64,000 nt of DNA from Straminergon stramineum (Eukaryota; Streptophyta; Bryopsida; Hypnales; Calliergonaceae). Within the stretch, counting starts at the first letter, position 1; every line of letters starts with the position of its first letter. The position numbers and the translations under genes were made by a program. Under the pieces are notes generated by a model, which saw only the letters and a program-made list of their open reading frames with translations, ran no database searches and was not told the origin of the DNA. The DNA is taken from assembly GCA_963920665.1 (NCBI GenBank), contig OY987264.1:34948906-35012905 (forward strand). The letters run 5' to 3'. Shown here one piece after another: positions 1 to 14,000 of the stretch.

Positions 1-1114
1 TAGCACTAGACAGAAGAGATCTGATCTTCTGCTTCACGAAGTCATACAAGTGTTTTGCTATGACCCATCTAGAGCCATCACCCCAGTGCTTACGAGGCAT
101 TTCGGGGATGTTCAAGAACTCATATAGTTTGCACCTAGCCTCAAATTCCATCATTGGTCTCCCATCTGCAAGCAATTGGAACAAAGTAGCAAACTATAGT
201 CGCTTCTTGCGGGACTCCACCATGCTGCACCCTTGAATCTGTTCGATCACAGTAACCAGCCCACAAGCTACGTACAAGAGCATGCTCTTCTTGTGGACTT
301 CCCGTTGGCCATGTTTTGAAATTGTGTCCCACTTTGGTGCCATTTGAATTGATTTGCCACTCACAACACTACAAGGCTTGCACCACACCAAGTGTATCAC
401 TCCATCCTCTGATAAGATAGCTTCGCTCCATGGCTCCTTTGCTGCCCACTCATTGTGAAATTTGCAATGCAAGTCGTAGTTTTTCTTCAATTTCTTCAAT
501 GTCATCGAAGTGGACGGTACTGTAGCCTTCGCACCACTTTCACGCTTCATTCTACCACGAGATGGTGGATCTGCGAAAGCATCGCCATTGGAATCCAGCA
601 TCTCGTCTCCACTTAAGTTTGGCTCGTCCTCGGAATTATCAAATGCTTCTTCATCGCCACACACAGGAACAATGGTGGGGCACGATAGTATAACTTCAGT
701 ATCCACAGACTGCAAAACTCCAAATTTAGAATCTTGTGTACTTGAAGACCCTGTAGGAATGCCGCCCACTTCACTCGCCATGCATTGTTAGGGACCACGA
801 TTCTCTGAGTTCCGACTAGAGGTGAAATAATTGTGCATTATCATTGTGTTTCTAGCTCTCTTCCGAGCTTGTGCTTCTAATGCTTGCTTAGTTGCTTGTG
901 CCTTCCGCTCATCAACCTTTGCTTCATGTTGGAGTCGAGCAAGTTTGAGTTTTTGCCTTTCTTGCAAAAGATTGTCATTTGTGGCCTTTGCTGCGCTAGC
1001 AAAACCAATATCTGCAGGTGCAGAGGAGTCCACCATCGAAGGAAAGAATTCCCAAATCCTGACCCACGTACAAATCCTTGATACGAAACACAAGTTGAAT
1101 AAAACAAAACCCAA
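1..1114 (-). pseudogene. Broken hAT-like / zinc-finger transposase-derived gene, running off the left edge
   Basis: One minus-strand frame stays open from about 1114 to position 2, broken only by two in-frame stops: TAA at 788-790 and TAG at 194-196. The central part (781-197) has an acidic N-terminus and then a zinc-finger-like module: a CKPC pair (CxxC), then PKWDTISKHGQREVH (HxxxxxH). This resembles the N-terminal finger of plant hAT-derived or DUF4371-like proteins. Past the TAG the frame continues with LLADGRPMMEFEARCKLYEF and reaches the window edge in open frame, so the stop looks like a nonsense mutation and not a natural end. The segment at 1060-791 is helical and rich in Lys, Arg, Glu and Ala, and may be the N-terminal part of the same protein. 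The transposon class is inferred from resemblance only. No terminal repeats are visible, because the element leaves the window. Confidence 0.5.
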
Positions 1115-2640
1115 CTATGAAACCCTAACTAGAACAAAACTAAATGGCAAAGCATAAAGAAAATATATTCGTGGAAGGATATTATGAAGACATCCAATGC
1201 AATTAGAAATTTAATTGTAATCCAATAACACCACCCTCCCACAATATGCAACGGCACTTCAGGAACCCTAGACCCTCCACGATCATGCACATGAAAGCTA
1301 GCCATCATTCTACATATACAAAAAGAATGCAGGAGCTCCCTCAAGAGAGTGGAAATCAATTCGGCGACACCTTTGTAACTAAATTGCGTACATGTTGTGA
1401 AGTGGCTTTGAAGGCAACTGACTCAGGTTATCATTGGCTCCTTCTAAAGCTATGGTGAAGTGGAGTGGGCTACTAGAACTTCAATGCGGGCTCAAAGGTG
1501 GTGATTATTGAATTGAATGTGGGAGAGAAGGTGGTGTTGTGAATGCGAAGGAGGAGAAGTACTCGTGAGCAAATGGCTACAACACTCAAAAAGTGAAAGC
1601 AAGACTCCCTCTCTTGCTGGTGACGTCACCCTAATCTAGGAGCCCATTCTATGGAGGAACAACTTTGGGTCATAATGCTGTGCATTGAACCAGGCGAAAA
1701 ATAGTTTTTTTTTTTAATATTTTTCTATGGATGTGGTGCCAAGTCAAAATTTTTGGTGCAATTTCAAGCCAAATCGCTAAAAAAAACCCCATTGAGGACA
1801 ACTTCCCATCTTCAATCATTGCTTGTGTCATGTGTTAGCATTCTCGTTGTCACTGCATAGTAGGAAGTAGCGGTCTCATCTAATTATCAAAGCAATAGGG
1901 TCCATTTGAGAGAGAAACTCCAACCATTAAATGGGGTCTATTCACGTAAGGTCCCATGATTGATTCTGGAGACCAAGAAATGGATTTCGTGACTCCCAGA
2001 ATGTGCTGCGGCCCACTAAATAACATTATTAAGTATGAGCATATTGACCCTTTGAAGTGTAAAATAGAATGAACAAAGTTAGGGCTTCACTTGAAGGAGA
2101 AAGAGTCTAATAATAAAAAGTAAATTGGGAAGTGTGTGAGCGTGAGCATCATCTCCCAATGTGCATGCAAAGGTGTACGCTCAATACAGGTATGCAATAG
2201 TATTTGGATAATGTTAACCATTATTATATTCACTTTTTGAGGCACCAAATCCTTGAATCAAACATCTAATTCTAACTCCATTCTAAGGTCGATCCCTATA
2301 GATTCTTGTCTAAAATAACTCCCACTATTCATTAGTTTAGGGTTAGTTTTAAGAAACACCTATTTTCAACACTTTGAAATTTTGTTAAGATGGTGTCCAA
2401 AATGGGATTTCTAGATTGACCTAGTTTGGGAAGGAGAATGGTGGAGCCAAGGTCCAATTCTAGTTGCATTGAGGTATTTCTAGGGGGGTTCCCCTATATT
2501 ATGGGATTGGTATAGTTGGTTGCAGATGGGTTGGAGATGCTAAGAAAGAAAGGAGGGTCCACAAGGTAATTTTGTTTTCATGCTATACTTTTGAACCTAT
2601 CCTAAAATTAGTAAATTATCAGATTCTACAAATCTCTCAT
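1115..2640. other. Intergenic, no gene seen
   Basis: AT-rich sequence with short T and A runs near 1700-1790. I see no open frame with protein-like composition and no RNA gene. Confidence 0.5.
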
Positions 2641-3085
2641 TTTAACCCTTAACCGCTGGACTGGTGACCATGAAAATCAGGCATTTTGGAATTGTATGAC
2701 ATCATCTACTTTAAAAAAATCAAAAATAATCATTGGAAGTTCAACTACTGTTGAAGATCTCCCCATTCCATTCCCTAATTCCAAGGATGAGCACTTGCAA
2801 TTCTGTCCTAAGGTAAGAGCACCAAATGGCGTCCCTGCACCCAATGGCATCAAATTCTGCAGAGAAATCATTTCAAGCTGTAAATGAAAGTAGACAGTAC
2901 ATCGCTTATTTTTTTTCACCTAAAACGATAAAAGGTCTACAGTCCAGCTACATTTATGCACTAGACTGAATTCCTGACGTAGAAAGGGACGCCATTGGGT
3001 GCTCTTACCTTACACAGGAGAATTCCTTGTCATTCATCGGACGAAAAACGTCCGCCTCGGCATTTAGGGGTTAAAAGAAATCAAG
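2641..3085 (+). repeat. Terminal-inverted-repeat element with conserved open frame, copy 1 (interrupted by a MITE)
   Basis: The segment begins TTTAACCCTTAACCGCTGG and ends, on the opposite strand, with TTTTAACCCCTAAATGCCG, so its ends are imperfect inverted repeats. A related segment lies on the minus strand at 55304-55528, at roughly 75% nucleotide similarity by eye and with no indel apparent over the central 150 bases. Both read open in the same frame; shared residues include TGDH, FWNC, TSSTL, NSKDE and a final P. This could be a decayed coding exon carried by a transposon or a non-coding repeat that happens to be open. I do not recognise the peptide. The 200-bp insertion at 2811-3010 splits this copy. 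Confidence 0.5.
2811..3010. mobile_element. 200-bp MITE with 26-bp TIRs and TA target duplication
   Basis: The left end AGGTAAGAGCACCAAATGGC (continuing to 2836) and the reverse complement of 2985-3010 match at 25 of 26 positions. The element is flanked by TA at 2809-2810 and TA at 3011-3012, as expected for Tc1/mariner-type insertion. The paralogous segment at 55304-55528 has a single TA at the equivalent point (TCTCCTACATAGG, read on the minus strand). It therefore acts as an empty site and confirms both the boundaries and the duplicated dinucleotide. At 200 bp it cannot encode a transposase, so it is non-autonomous. Confidence 0.75.
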
Positions 3086-3682
3086 GGGGCGTGCAAGCCT
3101 CCTGCAACAACCAATTCGTCCTGAATAGGGGAGACTCTGTCCTTGTAGCACTGTCTCGCTTTGTGAGTAAGGTAGCTACTCCAAACTTCCTCAGGCTCTG
3201 TTGATGCAAAGATTCCCTCCCCTCCTCTTGATGCAAAGCCAACAAACTTTAAACTCTACTTAGTTGCAAAGCCACATTAGCTTCCAAGAGGATGAGGATA
3301 GTCACCTAAGATCCTCACTGAAAAGTTATGCGTTTTAGCTGGTCAGAATATGACGAACGATCCCTGGTTTGCCCTTCACTTGCAAAAAAATTGAGAATCT
3401 ACATTCTCAGTTCTCTCCAACAAAAAAACTCTGTTTCAAGATATGCGGACAATGCACTACATATCAAAACCATAAGACCACAGTTGTAAAGCGGGTGGTA
3501 GAAAAAGCATTCCAATACACCATCCAACACTCCAAATACTAAACCTAAGAAGCCTGAGGAGCAAGAGCACTTAAGCGGTAGCCATTACAGAGCTCACAAG
3601 TGACGAATATGAGACAAGGCGACCTCCTTCCATGTTGATTCAGAACCAAGAGAATTTGTATTACAAAAAAATCAGTCACAAT

Positions 3683-4588
3683 CTACTTCTTGGACTTCTT
3701 CACTGGAGCAACACTCACTGGAGCCTCAGCGGCCGGAGCGGGAGCAGCAGGCTCAGGAATACCCTGGGCCTGACGTTCCTCTCTCCTGGCAATCTTGCGC
3801 TCCCGCGTAGCCTTGTTCTTAGCACGCCTGGCCTCGAACTGGTCAGACAGAGTCTTTTCACGGGCCTTCTCAGCCTTGGACTTGTGAATGCTCTCCATCA
3901 AAACACGCTTGTTCTTGAAGACGTTACCCTTGACCTTCATGTACATGTCATGGTACATGTGCTTGTCGATTTTCTTGGCATCACGGTACTTGCGCAAGAG
4001 ACGTCTCAACACCCGCATGCGCCGCAACCACAGCACCTACACAGCCACTGATTCATTAATCCAGTGCATGATCTGAGCAACTCCCTGCAGTTAATACGAG
4101 ATCCATTCTGAAACAGTAAAAACCAACGTGATAATAACTATCAAAGAAATCACAATTAAGCCAACGAGAAAATTTCACAACCAAAATTAACCTAAATAAA
4201 AATTCATCCCTTCGTTTCAACATCCAGCGCTGAAAATGGGTTGCAATCGGTTCCTCACACACACTTATACAACTCCAAACCCTAAATTCAGAGCTCAAGT
4301 CGGCGATGATACCTTGGTGGGAAGCCTGGCCTCCCTGGTCCCCCGGCGCTTTCCGTAACCGGAGTGACGACCCTTCCGCTTGGCCTCGAGAGCACGACGA
4401 GCGCGGGCCCGCGAGTGGATCTTCTGGGGCTTGCGGATGACGAAGCCGTCCTTGACGAGCTTGCGGATGTTCTGCCTGCTATTGGCCATGGAGATTTCAT
4501 TGACCTCATTGGGGTCAAGCCACACCTTGCGCTCGCCGCACTTGAGGACGCTGGCGGCCAAGCGCTTCTGCAGCTTGAGCGACACCAT
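3683..4588 (-). CDS. RPL19: 60S ribosomal protein L19 (eL19), arm 1 copy
   Basis: Structural protein of the large cytosolic ribosomal subunit. There are two exons: 4588-4313 (92 codons, [15 protein letters not shown] to REARLPTK) and 4036-3683 (117 codons plus stop), giving 209 residues. The phase-0 intron is GT-AG. Family hallmarks are plain: [77 protein letters not shown]. The C-terminal tail is basic and helical and ends in a Pro/Ala-rich stretch and KKSKK, common in plant L19. It is head to head with RPL11: its ATG and RPL11's ATG are separated by 270 bp. The exons agree with the arm 2 copy at 41356-42261 and nothing suggests decay in either. Confidence 0.96.
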
Positions 4589-4858
4589 GGTGCAGTCGGA
4601 GGGTGCCTGGGATCGCTGCCGAGCAGGAGACGAGCCGAAGCCGAGAGAAAGAGCGTCAACGGGTTAGGGTTCGTCTAATTCACAGGCTTTCCCAATTCAG
4701 ATGAATGTTTGATAAGTGGACGATATTCATCCTTCTGATCGATCATTCATCCAAATATGGGAAGCCCGTGAAGGAGACGAACCCTAATCCGTTGACGCCC
4801 TTTCTCTCGTCTTCAGCTCGTCTCCCGCTCGGCAACGTCGCCTGAGCAATCTGCCGCA
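4589..4858. promoter_or_regulatory. Symmetric bidirectional promoter between RPL19 and RPL11 (arm 1)
   Basis: The two start codons flank a region that is an imperfect inverted repeat. The left half is about 4612-4716 and the right half about 4739-4838. Read outward toward each gene, both halves share, in order: a GGATGAATG-like motif, a TTCCCA motif, a telo-box (AACCCTAA at 4780-4787, TTAGGGTT at 4664-4671), CCGTTGACGC, a CTTTCTCTCG pyrimidine tract and GCTCGTCTCC-GCTCGGCA. Telo-boxes and pyrimidine-rich leaders are established features of plant ribosomal protein promoters. The arrangement looks like one ancestral promoter duplicated in inverted orientation so that each gene has its own core. 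Confidence 0.75.
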
Positions 4859-6605
<1,747 letters not shown>

Positions 6606-8024
6606 GTCTTTTGATCTGGAGCATGTCTCAAAGTCGTAGTCCTTCCTTCTTGGAAGGATTGTAGGTGGAATTTTCATGCAACCTAGGCTCAAATTTGACT
6701 AGAGTGCATGACCATTTAGCGACCGCTGGGATTTGATCCAGTGCCATGTACGTGTGGGAGCTGGGATGATTTTGTTGGTTTTCATTACTTCTGCTTCACA
6801 GGAGCACCAGAAATTCTGTGGTGCATTCCTATTTCTTCGGGCTGGTCCCTGGCTGCAAGTAACTTTCGATTATTATAGAGCAGTAAATGCATTGCATCGA
6901 GCTTCGTACAGTGCATTGCTGGGTACCACTTAGTAACATTGTTTCCGAAGTCCAACTCATCGAATTGCAGAACATTTTCGTGCTTGACCTGAAAATAGAA
7001 GCTACAAGCCGATTACTGTTTGGGCATGATTTCTTCTTTCTAAACTATGATTAGTTCATTCAGTCACTTCCGTCAGTTGCGTGTATGCTTGACTGCATTG
7101 CGTTATGTTTTCAAGCGCGGTTACAGATGCTGTAGAGATAGGGCCGCTTTACGCTTTGGGCCTCGCCAAGTGCATACCAATTGCCTATGTGCATGATCCA
7201 TAAATCTGATCGTTTTTGGCCAAGCGCAGGGTAGCCTTGAATTCCTACTCCACTTTGTCACCGAACTTGAATTTGAACACATCCGGAATCTCAGAATATA
7301 AGAAGTGTAAAGAAAAACTCTATAAAACGGGCAACAGTATATTTCAGTAATCGTCTCAAATCTGGACCTCCCTTTCGTAAAATTCTGGAATGTCCTGCGC
7401 ACTTGCCGCACTACCATCGATGAATCTCACATCTAGGAGGAACTGTCACAAATTTAAGATGACTGCAATATGACGCTGTCAAAGGAGGAGGTTAGACAGT
7501 AGTTCGTTGAGATAAAGTGATCCACTCAGAGAAACACGGAGATATAGCAAAAGCCGAATCACTTCAAAAAGATGTGGTGAGCCCCTCCAGAGTACCATAC
7601 GCCGATGCACAAGGGAGAGTACAGAAGGTGTAGCAATGTAGATAAGGAACTCCAAGCCAGGTGGAATGGAAGGCTTCAACTCCTCACAAAAATCCGCCAT
7701 TATTACTGCAAGTGCTAGTACAAATCAGGTCACCTCTATGGAGGGCCGGCTCTATATTTACTCTACTACTACATATCTCAAAATGTATGTGCATCTGGAG
7801 AGGCACCAACGGGGGGAGTAGAGGTCCAGGTAATCACAAAACGCTCATCCCACGAACTGACCCAATCGCTCTTCGCCAGCTCAAAAATTACATAGATCTG
7901 CGCACCAATACACAAACTAACCCTTGCACCCACACTCATCGAGGGGCCCTGCAACCCCATTATATCCAGAGTCTGGATCAGGCACGTCCTCTGATGCAAG
8001 GCATCGCACCAGGACTGACGCACT
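6606..8024. other. Convergent 3' region between RPL11 and the EH gene (arm 1)
   Basis: This stretch should contain both 3' UTRs and polyadenylation sites. Short open frames here have no protein-like features. I see no further gene. Confidence 0.5.
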
Positions 8025-11000
8025 CTAAAATGCACTCCACACGTTGCTCTGCTTCGCTGTTTGGGCTCCTGCACTGAACGGTCCTGAGCTGCCGAATGGT
8101 CCGAAAGGGTCCGAATCGTCGTCCGAACCGAACCCACGCCTGCGGTCCCTGTCCGGCTTCATGCTGTTCGACGAGTCGAATCTTTGCAACGATTTCTCTC
8201 CGTTGTGACCAAGTCCGTTAAGCTCCCCGCTCCCACCTGAGTCAAAACAAGCGGGAACATTCACGAAGTGCACTTCAATCTCACAGCAAAACCGGTATAC
8301 CAGCTCCCATTCAAGTCGGACAAACATTCCAGCTCCCTCATACAGATCCCAACCCAATGCATCCCTCAAAGACCGACAGAGATTTCCAGGAGAAGCCAAA
8401 CCTAGACCTCTGGCCGGCGTCGCAGAGCTTCCTGGACCGAATGAATCGAATCGCAAGAAGCTGCCCCCATCTCGGTATGGGTCGTCTCTCTTCGAACCGC
8501 CTGGACTGCCGCCGAACAGGGAAGGGGTCGCATCAAAACTGGAGTTCCCGAAAAACGACGAAGTCTTGGAATCTCGCGGAGACCCGAAAGCGTTCTTGGG
8601 AGAGCCAAAGGAGTGCCGGGGAGAACCGAACGCATTCCTGGGGGATCCAAATGCATTCGACTTGGGCGAATCGAACGCCCCGAACGCGTTTTTGTAATCG
8701 TCGTGACCGTTTCCATTCCTGTCGAAGGTCCACCCGGGGCTCCCCAGCCCGCCAAATCCTCTGGCTCCTGGGCTCGACTCCCTAATGGAGCTGTCGAATC
8801 CCCCCGGACTGGATATCCGAATCGATCCGTCGAACAGCGCTCCCCTGGGGCTGGACACTCTCAGCGCATCCATGTCCAGAGAGTCCGCGATAGAGCCTCG
8901 TTCTCTTCCAAACCGCGTTTGCCCTCGCACGCTAGATAGCTCCATTGACGTCTGCAACCAAACGCCACACTTTCATAACCAAATACACGTGCACCAGCTG
9001 AAACACCTTCGCATTAAAAATCATTTCAAACGCACGGAACTCTCAAGTCGGAATGGATGTCCCCAAACATGAACAGCGCACTTCCACATCGAAGCATCCA
9101 CAAACTGCTTACGCCTGCAGTTTGACAAAATAATAAAATGACAGTATTCACGCATGTCAAAAGCCTCAGAACTCTCAGCTCTCCGCAAGGACTGCTGAAG
9201 ATGCTGCAACCGTCTCCATCAATGACAGCGGAAAGGACACCGCATCGGCGCCGCAAAAATGTCGTACCTGAGTGCTCAAACCACTGTTCGCAGCCTGACC
9301 CCAAGAAGCACGGAAATCTGCGTTCGAATCTTCGTCGTGAAAGCCCCACGCGGATGTGCTGTCACCGAACGGATCCCTGGAATCGAAGGTACTCCGTCCT
9401 TGCCCAAAGCTGCAATAAACACCGCCACGAAATCGTCAAACTCTACACACCAGGACCAAACACCGCACCATGCGACTCAAAATACCATAATCACACAACT
9501 CCCACATCGTCAAGATACAGGCTTCCCCGATCCCGCATACTCCTGCGGCATACGAAGCGGGCCAAGCTGGGCGGATCAGAGACGAGACAAAACCAACGGA
9601 GAAGGAAACGCGAGGACCGGACCTTTCGTTCACAGAATCGAAAGTAGCTTCGCCACGGAACGCGTCCCCACCACTGTCAGCTTCCGAGTCGAATCCACCC
9701 GAGAACCTGCATCACTCTCAGGCTTAGTCGAAAGCCATCGTGCCTCTCTGCGAACCACAACGAACATCATAACGTCGCTGTCGAAGCGTCAAAGCGTCCC
9801 ACTCACCTCCCACTCGGAAGACTTGCGTTGAAGGCATAGTCTTTGTGCCGAGAATCGGACGTCGACATGTCGGGGTCGCCACTATCCTCGAAGGTTCTCT
9901 TCGTGTCGGCGCTTCCTCCTGCGGATCCCAGGTCTGTACCAGCTTTGTCGGAATCATCATCATGCTCCGTTCGGAAAGGATCGCCCGGAAGAGTCGGATC
10001 CGATGAGAAGTCGAAGCCATCATCGAACAGGCTCTCGCCGTTGCCCCAAGGCGCAGAGTATCCGGATTTGGTCGAAGTCGGAACGTCGTCTCCCAAATCG
10101 TCCATGATGTCGCGGACGTTCGTGAATCCTGCACCCGGCCAAATCCACGACCCATCAGGGACGGACATTCCACACTCCACCGTACAAACGTCATGAAAAC
10201 CTTCACGACCACCGCAAATCAGCCCACACCACAATCTTCGCCATGCCAATTGCAGCTTCACAAAGCCTCAACCTGTCGCCACGAGCTTCATCCGAACCTC
10301 AACGCGCCACAGGACCCTCGTCGAGGCCACTCACAGCCACAACAACAAAAACGTGCCACTGAGTTACCCAAAACCCTCTAAAACTTAAGGAGTCCCAAGT
10401 CCACGAACCTTCGTCATTGAACTTATCCCAGTCTTCCACCCATTCCATGGCGTTGTTGGGAACGCCTTCGAAACCTGACAACACAAACCGCCAAAACCAC
10501 TTTCTTTGTTACAACACCAAATATCGCTGCGGAAAACCCACAATCGACCCACTCAAACACCTCGACAGAGCTTGAAAACAATCCATGCCCACGAAAATCG
10601 GAAGAACAACAACAGATGATAGTCACCACACCCACAATGATAGCAACCGCGGAAAACGACGCTCGCCGACGAAACGTACCAGTGGACACCTCGATGGGAA
10701 CTGCAGACTTGGGCTTGACCCCAAGAGCCCTGCCCCGCTCGTACAGAGTCTTCTTCAAATCGTCCAGGGTGGCTGAAAGATGATTGGCACGATTCTGAAA
10801 TTCCCACAGGAACAAAGTGTCACAAGGGCGGAATCCAGAATTTGAAAGCATGTCCTAGAGTCCTGTACTCGAACCACACTGGCTTCTCCGCGCTCAGAAG
10901 CCCACTTCTTTTGTGCAGAATCGGTCAAAGGTTTCTAAGACAAGGTCCATCCGAAGGATCGCGTCTGCGTACCCGGATGGAAGCCAGAACTCACTACAAA

Positions 11001-14000
11001 GAGGAAAACATTTCGTCAGGCCGAACCTACCTCAAGGGATTCGTTGCCATCACCGCCCTTATCGAGCTTCGCGATCGCAGTATATAACTCCATCTTCTTC
11101 TCCTGGAACACAAACGGACAGCACGTCAATACCCTCCAAAATTCTCAATCCATCGTCAGCTTCACTGACTTCTTCTCAACCACACACTCCACAGTCCACC
11201 ACACCTGACTACCAAAGACAATCACCAACAATCCGCATTCATTCAATCCACGGTTTGGCTCATTACACACACTCTGAAGCAACACGACGAACAAAAAAAC
11301 ATTTCATCGACAGCGCAACCGTCCTCAAGCTCTCGAGAATAAACTCAGCTCACCCCCTCTCCAATTCAAGCAGAAAAGAAGTTCGAACATACACCCGCCC
11401 AAGCCATCGGCATTCCCGAAAAAACGGAGACTACGTAATGGAGAAAAGCGCAAAAAGGAAAAAAGGAACAAAAATACAAAGATAAATACGAACTGGTAGC
11501 CAACCTGAATATCTCGGAACGCGGCCTCCTCAGCTTGCAACCGCGAACTCACTTCACCCGCTGCCTTGAAACGCTGGTCGTACTTCTTGCCCAGGGTGTC
11601 CATCTGAGACACAAAACCACATCGACAAATAAGTGTCCAACCCCTCTCGGCACGTTCAATGCATAGCGACACTCACCACCGCATCCATACAGACGTCCGA
11701 GCACCACAAAGCATCTCATCACCCAAAGACATGGAGCGCTCCGTGCACCAACCTCCCTCCTTTCCGAAGCCACCCTCTCCTTCACCTCGTCGAGCTGATT
11801 GTCGCACCGACTCTTGAACAAAATCTGCCACCACGGACCCATTCCGCCACATCAGTCCCCAACACCACAAAACCATCCAAGACCGACGACGCCTTACCAT
11901 CAACCTCACAACCACACCCAACCTGTCTTGACCGAACAATTCAGCACGTGCATCGGCAAAACCGTCGAGAGATCATCCAATCACTAAACGAACAACTACT
12001 CACGATTTCTTGCAACTTGGCTCGGTACAACTCGATCTTCTCCTTGTAATCCTGAATTTCCTTGTCCAGCTCGTACACCTGGCCCCACAAAACAAAGCAA
12101 ATGACAAAACGTTTTCGGAACAAATCCGCACGTGCCGCACGAAACGTAACCAAACACCATCCACCGCACTACCACACCAATCTACGACCAACCAAGGGTC
12201 ACCAAATGCAGGAATCACATCGTCCAGTCCCAAGCAAAGCACACACACAGTCATGACAACTCCAACCCTCCCATGCCCTCATTCCCCAGCACTCGCCCAC
12301 GAACGTCCACACCCCACTGCACGTCAACGCGCGTCCAGTACCACACAGACTCTAAACATTCTCAAATGACCGACACACAGCCGACCAGTCATCCTTCAGA
12401 AACCGCACGAACACTAATGTGAACTCCACCGACCGCACAAGGTATAAAACACGTAATTCCCAGCCCAAACTCCTCGCACGCTCTACGAACCCCCCGACCC
12501 CCAGCCCACCTCTCACTACCTTCTTGTCTGCTTCTTCCGCAGCTTTGTGCTTCGTCTTTAGCATCTCTTGCTCGTCGCGGCTAAGCTGATCCACCAAATT
12601 ATCCTCCAACGCGGGGACTTTCGACTTGTAACCGTCCTCCACCGCCACACCAGGACCAGTCTCGCCCGGAGCAGGGACGGCTCTTTCGGGCATCTGCAGC
12701 GGTTGAAACTGGGGCGCTGCGGCCACCGCGGCAGGTCCAGTCGCCGGAACACCAACCGCCGCCTGCGGACCACCTGCTCGCCATTGCAAGCCACAATGTC
12801 AGACAAACGCGATCCTTCACAAGGTCAACCAAAGCTCCTAAATCCCAACGACACGGCACGCCACCACCAAGGAAGGCTTCACAGATCACAACACCTGGTA
12901 TGTGTCGCCAAACGGAAGGATTCTGCCCACCCGGACCCTGAACCGCCGATCCCGGGGCCCCTTGCAAGTGGTCCGGGTGGATGCCAGCAGGCGCTGTGGA
13001 TGGGAGAGTCCGCCCTTCCCTGAACCGTTCCATGAAGTACAGTGCGGTACAAAACTCGCGCAGAGACAACATGCTGTCGTGGTCTTCGTCCGAAAGATCC
13101 CAAACTTGCTTCAAAACACCTGAAACCACCACACAACCCATGGCCCATCAGAACACACCAGCCGACCATGTCCGACTGCACCAACATGCCCCTCACGCCG
13201 AAAACACTCACAACATGTCCATCCACACTACCTCGCGGAAGTTGCCAACTCAGAAAAAGCTCACGGGCTTGCTCCCCCGTGATCTTCCCGTCCTTGTCCG
13301 TGTCCACCTTCGTGAACACTCGGCTGTACCTCTCCACGTCGTTTCCAGACATTTGGGGCCACGACGCCCCCATCACAGGACCGCCCTGCGACCTCGCCCC
13401 GGATCCGGGCACCAGGCCCATCGATCCACTTCCAGAGGAACCCCGACCCGGAGGGATGGCACCGCCATCACGACCTCTCCCACCCGCTTGCGCCGGAGTG
13501 TGCACGAACGGAACTGCAGGACCGCTGAACAAGGATTCGTCCAGCTGCTTCGCCCCAGCGGCAGCAGCAGCGGCAGGGGCACCCGGCTTGGACTGGCCCG
13601 GAGGTGGCTCGGAAGCGGCCTTCGGAGCTTGGCTCACCGAGAGAACGTCCACGCCCGAAACGGATCCCGCCGCACGGCTGACCGCACCACTCGGAGCACT
13701 GGCCTTGAAACCGCCGCCGAACAGGTCCATCCCGCCATTGAACCCTGCTTCCGCGGGCCTCTCATTCGTCGAGGTCGAGGTCGGAGCCGGTCCCTGGCCT
13801 GTCGTCGCCGTGACGGATCCCGCATTCGCATTGCTCGCCGTCGACGCTGCAGAAGCAGGCGTCACGGGCCTGGTTTGACCCGAGCTCGGGGTCGTCATCA
13901 CGGGGCTGGGGCCCGTCGACCCGCCACTGGATCCACGCTCTTGGCTTGTCCGAGGAGGAGGATTCGACTCCTTCGCCGGCCAGGACGAGTTCGTGGTAAA

